A DNA stretch of 64,000 nt from Pontederia crassipes (taxonomy: Eukaryota; Streptophyta; Magnoliopsida; Commelinales; Pontederiaceae), in assembly GCA_030549335.1 (NCBI GenBank), contig JAUKPH010000023.1, positions 1,798,001-1,862,000 on the forward strand, given 5' to 3'. The translations under genes and the position numbers were made by a program. The notes beneath the pieces were generated by a model, which saw only the letters and a list, made by a program, of their open reading frames with translations, did not search any database and had not been told where the DNA came from. Positions 11,069 through 21,009 of the stretch are shown piece after piece. The first letter of the stretch is position 1, and every line of letters begins with the position of its first letter.

Positions 11069-12268
11069 TCTTCATCAGGACAAGCTGACGACTATAAATC
11101 AGAACTATTTCTATCCTTTTTATTTCTTCTTTTCTTTAGATTAGTCTAATTAGTTGCTGATTAATATTTTAATTACATATAATTAGTTTTGGTGATAGTT
11201 TTATTTTATTTAAGCATTTTATTTTTTTATGGAATCATCTAATTAATTTATGTGCGAGGGAGAACTTCGGACAAGTCCGAGTACGTGAGCTACACATGAA
11301 CCCACTGGCCGCCGAGCAAAGACCTCGTGCATGACTTTGATTGAGCACGACCTGACTATCCGACACCGAAGTGACCTTATGGGGGCAAAAGACCAAAGTT
11401 TTGAAACCCGAACGAGTTTGCGGGCGCAATCGTTTGACCTCCGCTGACATCACTGACTACCCGACACCTGAAGAGACGAGATATGTCGGCCGTAAAAGTT
11501 CCCGATGGAACAACTCCGCACCTGACATCCGACACCGAAATGACATATCGGCCGTAAAAGCTCCATGCATGAGCTCCGAGCAGATTTAACAACTCGCCAT
11601 GCATGCATCTTATCGAACATGTGCATACATTGCGCCCGTACTCCAATGGACTTGATCTGTCATCACACGTGTACAGGTAAGTTTACGGCCGTGTTCATCT
11701 ATAAATAGTAATACTCTGTCATTTCATTTGCAGGTCATCCACTTTCCTTCTCTTGTCAATTGTGGCCGAGCTCCTATCCAGATTGCGGCCGAGAATCCAC
11801 TGAAGCTTCTTCGTACCGGCTGCAAGCTCCACCGTCGATAGCATAGCACTCCAATCTCGGCCGACATCGACAACATTGCGGCCAAGTTTCTCTTGATTAT
11901 CGGCCGAGACCCTACAACTATTGTGGCCGAGAGCCGCCAAATTGTCCTCTTCATCAATTGCGGCCAAGAGCCGGAACGTAAAGCAAGGTTCAACATTCTT
12001 TCCCGACCGAGAACTTTCATATTGCAAGCTCCCACACCGGCCGAGGAGTCACCGACTTACAGCCGGAGTCCTTCACCGACATCACTTCCTTCGGGCCGGA
12101 TCTCTCCACCGACACCATTTGCGGCCGAGAAGCCACCTTTCATATCGGTCGAGACTCAGCACCAAGGTCGATAGACATTTCTTCGCACTAGCCGAGTTTC
12201 CCTCTTCATCGATTTAAAGCCGCACTCTTCACCAAGGCCGAGCACTTCACCACCGGCCAAATTTCATA
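11069..12268 (+). other. Spacer between gag and second ORF of element B, in place of pol
   Basis: About 1.2 kb of non-coding sequence occupies the place where pol stands in complete Athila elements. It carries about seventeen GGCCGA-type motifs (11480-12250), a donor-like CAGGTAAGT (11674-11682), a TATAAATAG box (11700-11708) and a splice-acceptor-like TTTGCAG (11727-11733). The same spacer recurs in copies B' and B'''. Confidence 0.7.
11700..11733 (+). promoter_or_regulatory. TATA box plus splice-acceptor-like site before the second ORF
   Basis: TATAAATAG is followed 18 bases later by TTTGCAG. The pair is kept in B''' (TATAAATAC 54950-54958, CTTGCAG 54974-54980), and its TATA part in B' (39978-39986, minus strand). 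It could be an internal promoter or a 3' splice site for a subgenomic RNA of the second ORF. Confidence 0.45.
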
Positions 12269-13935
12269 ATGAGGCGATTCGCTAATATTTGTAGGGGGCA
12301 TCGCGATCGACGACATTCAGACGCCCAACCCACGTCGCAATCTTCACAATTAATTTCATATCTGGGAGATTATTATTGGACCAAGCCTGCTTACCAAGAT
12401 CGTTTTGAAAGAATGGCCGCTATACGAGTCAATGCCACCAGATTTCCAGACACTGAGATATTGAGGGAGTACAATTTATTTGCAGATATTCATTTATTAT
12501 TTTCTCATATTGGCATTTCAGATTTTGTTCAACAGTGGTGGCCGACGTATGAAGTCCTTACTAAGGAATTCTTATCATCTCTCAAGGTCTTCAATCTTGA
12601 TGGCAGACAATACGATCAACCTCGCATTTCTTTTCAGCTATATGGGCGACCCTTCACATTAACTTTAGAAGATTTTAATAATATTTATGGATTTTCCAAC
12701 TACGAGGCTCGTTCGGTTCCTACTGGCTTTCATGCTGAAGATTTTTGCAAACAAATAACTGAAGAAGATCGATTGGTCTGGAGCACAGCTAAGGAAAGCA
12801 CATCCTGTTCTGCGCTTTGTCCATCGCATGCTCAGCAACACCCTTAGTGGATGAAGTGAAAGTGATGGAGCCGTTTCAGAGGGGGAATTATTTTTTATCC
12901 ACACATGCTCCACAGGCACAGGTCAACGTTGGCGCCTTCCTCCTCCATCGTCTTCAACGCTATACTACTCTTCGGAGCAGTAGCATCAGTATGGGCTCCC
13001 TTATCATGCCAATAGCTCAACATTTCAGACTGGACCTAGATGATCTTGAAGCTATTCTAGGAATTGCACACCTCAACCGACGAACCATTCTGGCCATGGG
13101 CCTCGCCAAGACTAACAATGCATGGGTTAAAGTTTTTGTTTTTAAAGAGAGTGATTTGGAGATGCCTTGTAGTGAACGAAATGCATTTACACCAATTAAT
13201 CCTGATAATTGATTACTTTTTAGGCAGGTCATAGCTCCAGTAATCCCACCTACAGGACCATCTACCTCTGTCGGACAGCCACACCAGGATGAAACCTTCT
13301 CCTGGTTTGATTCTACTGATTATGCGGCAGCCCAACACTACTTTCAGCAGTCATAGCGATTTCAGACTGCATCACCTGCAGCTTCCCAATATGCCACATC
13401 TGCCCTTTCACCCTATATGCCGCTGCCTTCTCCGATTCCATCTCCATCACAAGAGAGTTCTTCAGATTCCTCGTTCATACCGGCCACTCCTTATGAGGAA
13501 CGCGATTCGATGGAAGTATCTGCCCCTTTACAAGAACCTGTGCAGAATCACTATATAGCACTAGAGCCTACTTTCACTTCAGCCCCAGAGCAGACTTACT
13601 ATCCACCTCCACCACCTCAGCCTGACTATGCTTCCATGCAAAACTTATGGGAATCAATGTACGATGAGCAACTTCGTCAGGCAGGGGAGTTCCACGCTAT
13701 TCAAGAAGAGCGACTTCGTCAAGCAGGAGAGCTGCACGCTATTCAAGAAGAGCAACTTTGATAGGCCCAAGAGTTGACTAACATTCGAGATGATTTTAGC
13801 AATATGGATGATCGTCAGGATCATTTCGAATCCCTCCAGCATCAGCATGTTCGCATGACGAGGCACATCCATGAGTATCATATGCGCCAAGGACATCTCG
13901 GCTACCATCCACCATCGCCACCCCACAGACAGTAA
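12269..13935 (+). pseudogene. Element B second ORF (Athila ORF / env-position protein)
   Basis: Starts MRRFANICRGHRDRRH and carries an Athila-type central part with DRFERMAAIRVNATRFPD, EFLSSLKVFNLDG and ISFQLYGRPFTLTLEDFNNIYGF. A linker rich in P, S and Q follows, then a glutamine/glutamate-rich repeat region (copies of RQAGEFHAIQEE) likely to form a coiled coil, ending near YHPPSPPHRQ. It resembles the Athila ORF1/plant-transposon family found at the env position; its function is unknown. I see no signal peptide and no convincing membrane segment. Fossil copy with broken frames. Confidence 0.7.
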
Positions 13936-14128
13936 ATCCGGTTGTGTCTCTTCCCTTTTCTTTATTTTCATTTCTCTATTTTTCATTTTTCTTGAGTATG
14001 TATCACTTTCCCTTGTTGGCTTAATACTGAGGACAGTGTTTGGTTCAAGCTTGGGGGAGTTTGCATTTCATGCATTGCATTTTCCCTTATTTTTCTTTTT
14101 ATTTGCTTATGTTTGCATGTATTTCTGA
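13871..14128 (+). other. Small hydrophobic frame after the second ORF
   Basis: An 85-codon frame overlapping the end of the second ORF, containing SLVGLILRTV, SSLGEFAFHALHF and two phenylalanine/leucine-rich stretches. The same frame is open in B' (27911-28174, minus) and B''' (58713-59006). T-rich sequence rarely makes stops in this frame, so it may be only by chance. Confidence 0.3.
14023..14059 (+). promoter_or_regulatory. Conserved hairpin and internal purine tract
   Basis: AATACTGAGGACAGTGTT can fold as a stem with an AGGA loop. Seven bases later comes AAGCTTGGGGGAG, a second polypurine-like tract well upstream of the one at the 3' LTR. The arrangement recurs in B', B''' and D. Confidence 0.6.
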
Positions 14129-14529
14129 AAAAAAAAGTGAAAAATTGAAAAATTTCCCAAAAGTACCATTGCATGCATTTATTTTTGCTACCATCTTACA
14201 AACTCTTGTCTTACTATTTTAATTATCTTTAAGTAAAAGTTCAAAGACATGTCGTTAATTGATGAAATTTGAATGCTTTTCTTTCTTATCACTTGCTATT
14301 TTAGTATCAAACTTATGGATTGTGTGCCTATGCTAAATAGAATTATGAATGACTAGATGACAAAATCATATTCATGCCTTTTTATTTATTTCTTTTAAGT
14401 CTTGATAGTAGTAGCCTTCTTATTGACCATATCAAGTACTTTTTGAGCTTATATAAAAAAAGAAGAGAATAAAAAGAAGGGTTAGTTAAACCCCAACAAT
14501 AAAAAAAAGAGAATAAAGTTGTGTGTAGG

Positions 14530-14840
14530 TACAAAAGTGTTATCTGGAACCAAGGTGTTCGGGTAATTAGATCCGTAAGGGTTCATGCCTAGCGACCTAA
14601 GGGCAACTGCTCTGGGATCCGTCGATCGTAAACCCACTACATGAACTATCTTGTGGAATACGGAGAAGCACAGGAGTACTGAATCATGGCTAAGTTCGAA
14701 CTCTTCATTCAGAACCTTGGTTGTTCGGGCAACTAAACTCGAGGGGTGCCTTATCACCTGTTGCCCTAAGGCCATCTAGTCTTGGAGTCATCAGTCCAAA
14801 GCCCGCTACATGGACTTCCTTGTGCAATCCTACTTGAACA
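14530..14840 (+). other. Doubled 3' non-coding module of element B
   Basis: Two related blocks (about 14539-14663 and 14702-14835) share the order GAACC..GGT, TTCGGG(T/C)AA, a GGGCAACTG or TTGCCCTAAGG phrase, then CCC(A/G)CTACATG and CTTGTG(G/C)AAT. They recur in B', B'' and B'''; D has one block. No protein is encoded. An RNA role is inferred from conservation only. Confidence 0.5.
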
Positions 14841-15183
14841 TTAGAACTTTTAAAAATGATTGAAAATAAAAAAAAGAAAAATAAAAAGTTTTAAGCTCAA
14901 TTAGTACTTATGTGTTCAATAGTACTTATGTGTTCAATACTAATGCTATTATTTGACAGACTATATATTTCTCTACAAGGCTGAATTTGAGATTATTGAA
15001 ATTTGTGTAGCATTCAAAACCTTTATGAAGCTAAGTGCATGAAAAATGGTGAGATACTGAGTAGTAAGTGTGCAAAAGAACTGTGTGAGAAAATTAGTCA
15101 GCTGAAAATGTGAAGGCTATGATAGAACTTTCTTGAGCCTTGCTTTTGAATTTTTGCTTGAGGACAAGCAAGACTTTAAGCTT

Positions 15184-15190
15184 GGGAGAG
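15184..15190 (+). other. Polypurine tract of element B
   Basis: AAGCTTGGGAGAGTT immediately precedes the 3' LTR start at 15193. Confidence 0.75.
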
Positions 15191-15192
15191 TT

Positions 15193-17311
15193 TGATGCAT
15201 GCAAAATATAACATATTTTAAATTAATATTTTAGTTAATTTTTTTGTAATTTGATCATGGCATGCATCATTTTAGACCATTTTTAGTCTTAATTTAGGAT
15301 TTGTCGATTTTTATTGTTAATTCTTTGAATATTTTAATTGTGGATGGATTAATTAAAATTTGATAATTATTTTACAGGAAAAATCGAATACATGATTATC
15401 CAAGGATTATATTTGATCAAGAATGGATGTATCGGCCGAGAACTCCAACCCCAAAGATCGTATCGGCCGAGAACTCTATCTTGGGCAAAACAACATAGTG
15501 ATGGAGATTATCGGTCGATAAATTTAACACCAAAAATCTATCCTTAACCAAGATGTATCGGCTGAGAGTTCCATATCAATAAGTTTATCGGCCGCAAAAA
15601 TCCAATATTTTATCCTTATCGACCAAGATTCTTAAGCGCAAAAGAGTTTTGTGGCCGAGATTCAGAAAGTGATATCATTTTATCGGCCGATAACTCAAAT
15701 CTTTGGGCGTAATGAGCTATGTTTTGGCCGATAACTCAAGAAGGAAGATAAAAGAGTTTATCATTTTGGGCGTAAAGATAAAAAAATCTTCATTCTGGCC
15801 GAGATTCCATGAAGGGGGTAAAGAAGAATCTAGACATTTTGGTCATAATGATATATGTTTTGGCCGAGAACGAAGAGAAGTTTATCACTTTGTGGCCGGG
15901 AAGGAGAAGAGCATTTTCTCAATTTTTATTTCAAATGTTACATCACATAAAATTTTTCAATTGAAAATTGGGAGAGATGGCTGAGTGGCCTAAAGACTGC
16001 CTCTATTATATTGTTGCTAGCAAATACCGTTGTTTTTAGTTTTGGATATTCCAAAGCATTTCCCGCAGTAGATCCGGAGTTTACAAAAAGAAAAAAAAAA
16101 TTCAAGAGAAATAAATGATTCAATAATCTGATCAAATAATAATATTAGTATGGTTCGAGAGGAAGTAGTAGGATCCTCCACGGCGATAAGGAGCTAAAAG
16201 ATCCACCACTTTAATTCTTGTGGTGCAAAACAGATAACCTTTTAACATTAACCAAAGTTTTATCGGCACCGTAAAGTTTATCTCACAAATTTAAGGTTGG
16301 CTGTACGATGTTATGATCGGGATCAAATTGAAGGCTGTCCGCACCTATAAATACGTGAAGAAGTCGTCGTCCCATTTCGTGCTTTGAAGTTCTGGTTTTC
16401 TTCCACGGCGAGTCGTGAGCTCTGCAAGCTTCGACCAAGAGGAGAGATGTGCGACGGCTGGAGGTCCGAAAGGCTGCCAGATTGTCTGCCCAGATTCGAG
16501 GATCCTGATTCTATTTTGGTGTAATTTTTCCAATTTTTATAATTTGTATTTTATTATCTCTCCAAAATTTCTAGGATGAACTCCATATTTTTATATCTTT
16601 TATTTTAGGAGATTATTAATTGAAGGGAAATGTTTGGACCCTATTTTATTTGTTTTAATTTTTTCTGATTAATTATTAATTGTGCTTAATGCTTTTATGT
16701 TAGTTAATTGAATTTCTGAATTAGACTGTACCAGTTTGTGAAGTGTTTAATTTCAGAATTCATTATACTAATTTTAATTGATTTTATTTGAAATTAATGA
16801 TTGACATAAATTTGATAACTAGTGTGTGGAAAATCAAATGATTAATAGTCTAGTGAATCTAATTTAATGCATCTTAATTTTAATATGCTTTGAGGGTACC
16901 AATCGTGGAGACTTCAATTCTTATTAAACTAAGATAGTTCTATATGATTAGATTGAGAGATGCCATCGTGGAGATCACAAGTTAATCATGTTAGATTATT
17001 TTAGGGAAATTCTAATCCATCTTTAAAGAATAAATTTATCGTTTATGGTTCAAATATTTATCCTAATCTATTTTCATCCTAAGGCCTAACTTCAACACTA
17101 TTGTCTTATCTTTTATCTTATTTTCTTTATTTTATTTTAAAAAACCCATTTTCAAAAACCATATTTTTTCTCTCTTATTAAGTTATAAATTCAGATATTT
17201 GATTAATAATATTCCTCGTGGGTTCGACACTCTTAGTTTTATTTTTCATATTACTTGAGCGACTAGTGCACTTGCTAGCGATGCTATCTTGCTACATCAT
17301 TTTACGCATCA
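15193..17311 (+). repeat. 3' LTR of element B (with plastid-like insertion)
   Basis: 2119 bases, TGATGCATGC to GCATCA. TATA box TATAAATAC at 16346-16354. An insertion of about 320 bases (about 15903-16223) is absent from the 5' LTR, and the 5' LTR's 179-bp duplication is absent here. Confidence 0.9.
15903..16223 (+). other. Inserted foreign segment with tRNA-Ser 5' half, plastid-like
   Basis: Compared with the 5' LTR this stretch is extra. At 15972-15989 it reads GGAGAGATGGCTGAGTGG, the acceptor and D-arm of organelle tRNA-Ser as in plastid trnS. The 3' half of a tRNA is not seen, so it is a fragment and not a gene. The remainder is AT-rich and unidentified. Transfer from plastid DNA is likely but not proven. 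Confidence 0.45.
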
Positions 17312-18200
17312 ACTACACTCCAACATGTGGGAGACCTGCAAGGTCTTCCATATAATGCCTCAAATGGAGCCAACTTGATAGTGGAGTGATAACTATTATT
17401 GTAGTCAAACTCAGCTAGAGTGAGATGATCATCCCAGTTGCCTTGCAATTCTATTGCACATGGTCTCAACATGTCTTCCAATGTCTAAATCGTCCATTCA
17501 CTTTGTCCATTGTGAAATGCAGTGCTGCAGTGTAACCTTGTACCAAATGCATGCTGCAACCCTCTCATCGTATTGTAAATCTTGATCTCTATCCGATACA
17601 ATGGAAATAGGAATCTCATGTAATTGTATAATTCATCAACATATAGCCTCATCATGCTTGCAGTTGAGTGTCTCACATTGTAAGGTAAGAAGTGAGCTGA
17701 CTTGGTCAATCTATCAACAACGACCCAAAGGGCATTGTGACCCTTCTGTGTCTTTGGAGATGCATAATAAAATCTATTGTGATTTCCTCCCATTTCCACT
17801 GGGTATGGGTAATGGATTCAACAATCCTGGTGGTTTTTGGTGTCAATCTTGACTTGTTGATAAATACAAACACTTAGAAATGAATTATACTACTTCTTTT
17901 CTCATGTCTCTCCATCAAAATGTCATTTGTAGATCTTTGAACATCTTAGTGGTTCCTGGATGAATAGCAAACTCTGACATATAGAACTCAGTCAGGAATT
18001 TTTCCATGAGTTCTCTATATTTAGGTACCCATAACTTGTCTTGAAACCTAATGGTTCCATCTTCATCAATCCTATAATTTGGGTGCCAGTTCTCACATAG
18101 ATCCTTCATATCCTTGTACTATGGGTCTTCTTTTTGTGCTTGTGCTATCCTTGCCACTAGATCAAGTTGAATGACACAGAGCATCATTAACTTTTCCTGA
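17312..18200 (-). pseudogene. Element A integrase, zinc-binding and core part
   Basis: Minus-strand remnants read FQDKLWVPKYRELMEKFL and SEFAIHPGTTKMFKDLQ (integrase N-terminal region), then HNALWVVVDRLTKSAHFLP (catalytic core with its first aspartate) and a degraded stretch leading to the insertion of element B. Continues at 6234. Fossil copy with broken frames. Confidence 0.78.
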
Positions 18201-18299
18201 GTGCTTTCTTCAATAAGAGTCTATTTGTAAAATCTTAGGCAAGCCATTAACCTTTCTCATGTTCTGCTTAGAGCATCTGCTACTGAGTTGGCCTTCCCT

Positions 18300-18960
18300 A
18301 GATGATAAAGAATGCAAAACTCATAGTACTTCAGAAACTCTAGCCATCGCCTCTATCTCATATTGAGTTCCTTTTGAGTGAACACATATTTGAGACTTTT
18401 GTGGTATGTGAACACTTCAAATTCTTCCCCAACAAGTAGTGCCTCCATATCGTCAGAGCAAACACTACTGCCGCCAACTCCAAGTCATGAGTAGCATAGT
18501 TCCTCTCATGTGACTTGAATTGTCTTGAAGCATAAGCTACTACCTTTCCATGCTGCATCAATACACAGCCCAATCCAGTTGCGTTGGCATCATTGTACAC
18601 TGTATAGCCTCAAACTCCTAGGGTAATTGTACGCACTGGTGTAGTGTTCAATCTTTTTTTTAATCTAGGAAACTATCTTCACACTTCTATGTCTAATTAA
18701 ACTTTTCTCCTTTCTTGATCAGTTTTGTCATAGGGGCAGCAATCTTGGAGAAGTTCTGGATAAACCTTCCATAGTAACTAGCTAATATAAGGAAACTTCT
18801 GATATCTGTATCCGTCTTTGGCCTTTCCCAATTGATGACAGTCTCTACTTTTCTTGGGTGCACTGAGATTCCTTCTTTTAAGACTGTGTCCCAGAAACAT
18901 GACTTGATCCAATCAGAATTCACACTTGGAGAACTTGACATACAACTAGTATTGCCTCAA
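18300..18960 (-). pseudogene. Element A RNase H and RT connection
   Basis: Reads [27 protein letters not shown] and [19 protein letters not shown], the RNase H core with its acidic residues, preceded by the thumb/connection sequence VHPRKVETVINWERPKT and FSKIAAPMTKLIKKG. RNase H removes the RNA strand during reverse transcription. Fossil copy. Confidence 0.82.
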
Positions 18961-19650
18961 AATCTCCAGAACAATTCTCAGATGCTTCTAGTGTTCTCCA
19001 GGACTTTATGATAAATCAAGATGACATCTACGAGCACGATTATGAATGTGTCCAGATGGGGCTTGAAGATCCTATTTATCAAATCCATAAATGTTGCAGG
19101 AGCATTTGTTAGTCCAAAAGGCATAACAAAATATTTATAATGGCCATAGTTGCACTTAAAGGTCATCTTAACGATGTCTTTAGTAGCTACTCTGAGTTGA
19201 TGGTACCCACTCCTCAGATCAATCTTTGAGAAGACTAATGCTATGAACAACTGATAAAACATGTCATCAATCCTAGCCAGAGGGTACTTATTCTTGATGG
19301 TCACTTTGTTCAACATCCTGTAGTCTATACATAGTCTTAGTGACCCATTCTTCATTTTCACAAATAGGACATGCACCCCATAGGACACACTTGGCCTGAT
19401 GAATCCTTTATCCAGTAGTTCTTGCAGTTGAGTCTTCAACTAATTCATCTCTCCTGGTGTCATTCTATAAGGAGGTTTTGAGATTGGAGACGTCTCTAGT
19501 ATGAGGTCAATGTGAAAATTGATCTCCCTTTTCGTAGGTAATCCCGAGAGCTCATCGAAAAATACATCAAGAAAGTCCCTCACCACTTCAAGTTCTTGTA
19601 GTGGGTAGGGTTGGAAATCACTCTTGACGATGTTGTCTAGAAATCCTCGG
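18961..19650 (-). pseudogene. Element A reverse transcriptase
   Basis: Reads [53 protein letters not shown] and [20 protein letters not shown], the standard Ty3/gypsy RT blocks. The preceding linker LSGLPTKREINFHIDL is also typical. Fossil copy with broken frames. Confidence 0.85.
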
Positions 19651-19844
19651 CAGCCCTTGATCAATATCTTGGTTTTCTTCATTAAGAAAATCATCATCTT
19701 CTTCTCTTTTGATGTAATTCCACACAAAACTGCCATCTTTCTTGTCAATCTAGACCTTCTTTTCTCGACATCTCAAGTAGGCATCATGCAAAAACATAGT
19801 CTACCATAGGTAGCACTACAAGATCAGCAAAGTAGTTCACTCCT

Positions 19845-21000
19845 TCAATCATAACCGAGTGGACTTGCTATGTTTAGTTGCCACTTCATATTCACTCTCT
19901 CAACATTCAATAAGTCCGCAAATGCAAATGACATGAAAGAGTGAGTAGCACCGGAATCTGTGGCGGAGCCACATGGGTGCCAGTGGGTGCACGTGCACCC
20001 ACTGGAGAAGTAGAATAAGAGTAGCATAATACTAGAAGTTGTCACTTGCTTGGCTGGTTAATTTCTTTTCACCTTCGTCAAAAGGTCCAAGGATCGAACC
20101 TTACAGCTCAACAGTATTTTTATTGCATTTCCTTTTCAGTATTTGTATAGCTTCTTTTAACTGTTTAGTGTAATCATAATAAGGAAACAATAAATATTAT
20201 TTTTGTATTTTTTCACAAAAAATTATAAACATGATACATTATACGTGTTCATTTATTATTTATTTAATATTTTCCCAATCTAATATTTTGAGTCTTTCTA
20301 ACGATATTAATTGGGCTTGAGGTCATAATTATTGAAGATTATGTGAATATATAGTATTTTGATATCTTTAGAAAATGTTCAAATTTTATATCATCATAAT
20401 TAAATAATTTATATGTTTACATATACATGTAATAATTACTTTATTCATAAATATTTTAACATCAATAAATAATTTTAATATAACTAAGAATAATGTGTAA
20501 TAATATCTTGAAAAAATAATTTCCATTAGGAAATATATTTATAAATATTTTTTATTTTAATGAGCTCATTGTATAATTTTACAATAAAATAACTATTTAA
20601 TCCTATTTTCTATATCATGGGAGAATACATGTCTTTACAGTATATACTTTTTAATATCAATTCATGTTTAAAATGCTTATGAATATTTCTAATTATACAT
20701 ATATATGTGTATAAAACTAAAATTAAAATAATTTTAGTATTCTTGTTTATTCTAAAAAATGAATGTTTTTAAATAATTTTTTTGTCACAAATGTTAGAAT
20801 TAAAAAATAAATTAATAAAATTTTATATCTTATATTGATAAATATTTTAAATTTTATTATTTGTGAACCCACTTAACAAGTAGGCTGGCTCTACCACTGA
20901 CCGGAATCGAACAATACATTATATAGTGATCAACAATAAGGAGATTACCTTGAATCACATCATTGGACTTCTAGGCCTCATCCACTTGCATGGTATAGAC
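19845..21000 (-). pseudogene. Element A protease region, split by a hAT element
   Basis: DSGATHSF, the aspartic protease active-site signature, stands at the left border of a hAT insertion, followed on the minus strand by FAFADLLNVERVNMKW. The protease cuts the gag-pol polyprotein. Fossil copy. Confidence 0.7.
19958..20899. mobile_element. Non-autonomous hAT element
   Basis: 942 bases bounded by CTGTGGCGGAGCCA and, inverted, CAGTGGTAGAGCCA, and flanked by the exact 8-bp duplication ACCGGAAT (19950-19957 and 20900-20907). The 8-bp duplication and the GGCGGAGCCA-type end are characteristic of plant hAT elements. The interior is very AT-rich and has no transposase, so it depends on a helper. 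It inserted into the protease region of element A. Confidence 0.88.
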
Positions 21001-21009
21001 CCTTTCAGG

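Larger units (their letters stand above)
6240..17311 (+). mobile_element. Element B: pol-less Athila-like LTR retrotransposon
   Basis: A plus-strand element with two LTRs beginning TGATGCAT and ending GCATCA, exactly flanked by the 5-bp duplication ACTAC (6235-6239 and 17312-17316), inside the integrase of element A. Order: LTR, tRNA-Asp primer site, long leader, gag, spacer, Athila-type second ORF, 3' non-coding region, purine tract, LTR. No protease, RT or integrase sequence lies between gag and the second ORF. The element is structurally whole at its ends, but its frames carry a handful of breaks. The LTRs differ by only a few percent by eye, so it is much younger than A. Confidence 0.9.

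Noticed and set aside
11235-12217. Several 70-100-codon frames on both strands of the B spacer
   Set aside because: They are not kept open in B' or B''' and read through the GGCCGA motif array.
15972-16030. Possible functional tRNA-Ser
   Set aside because: Only the 5' half is present; no anticodon arm with its partner and no T-arm.
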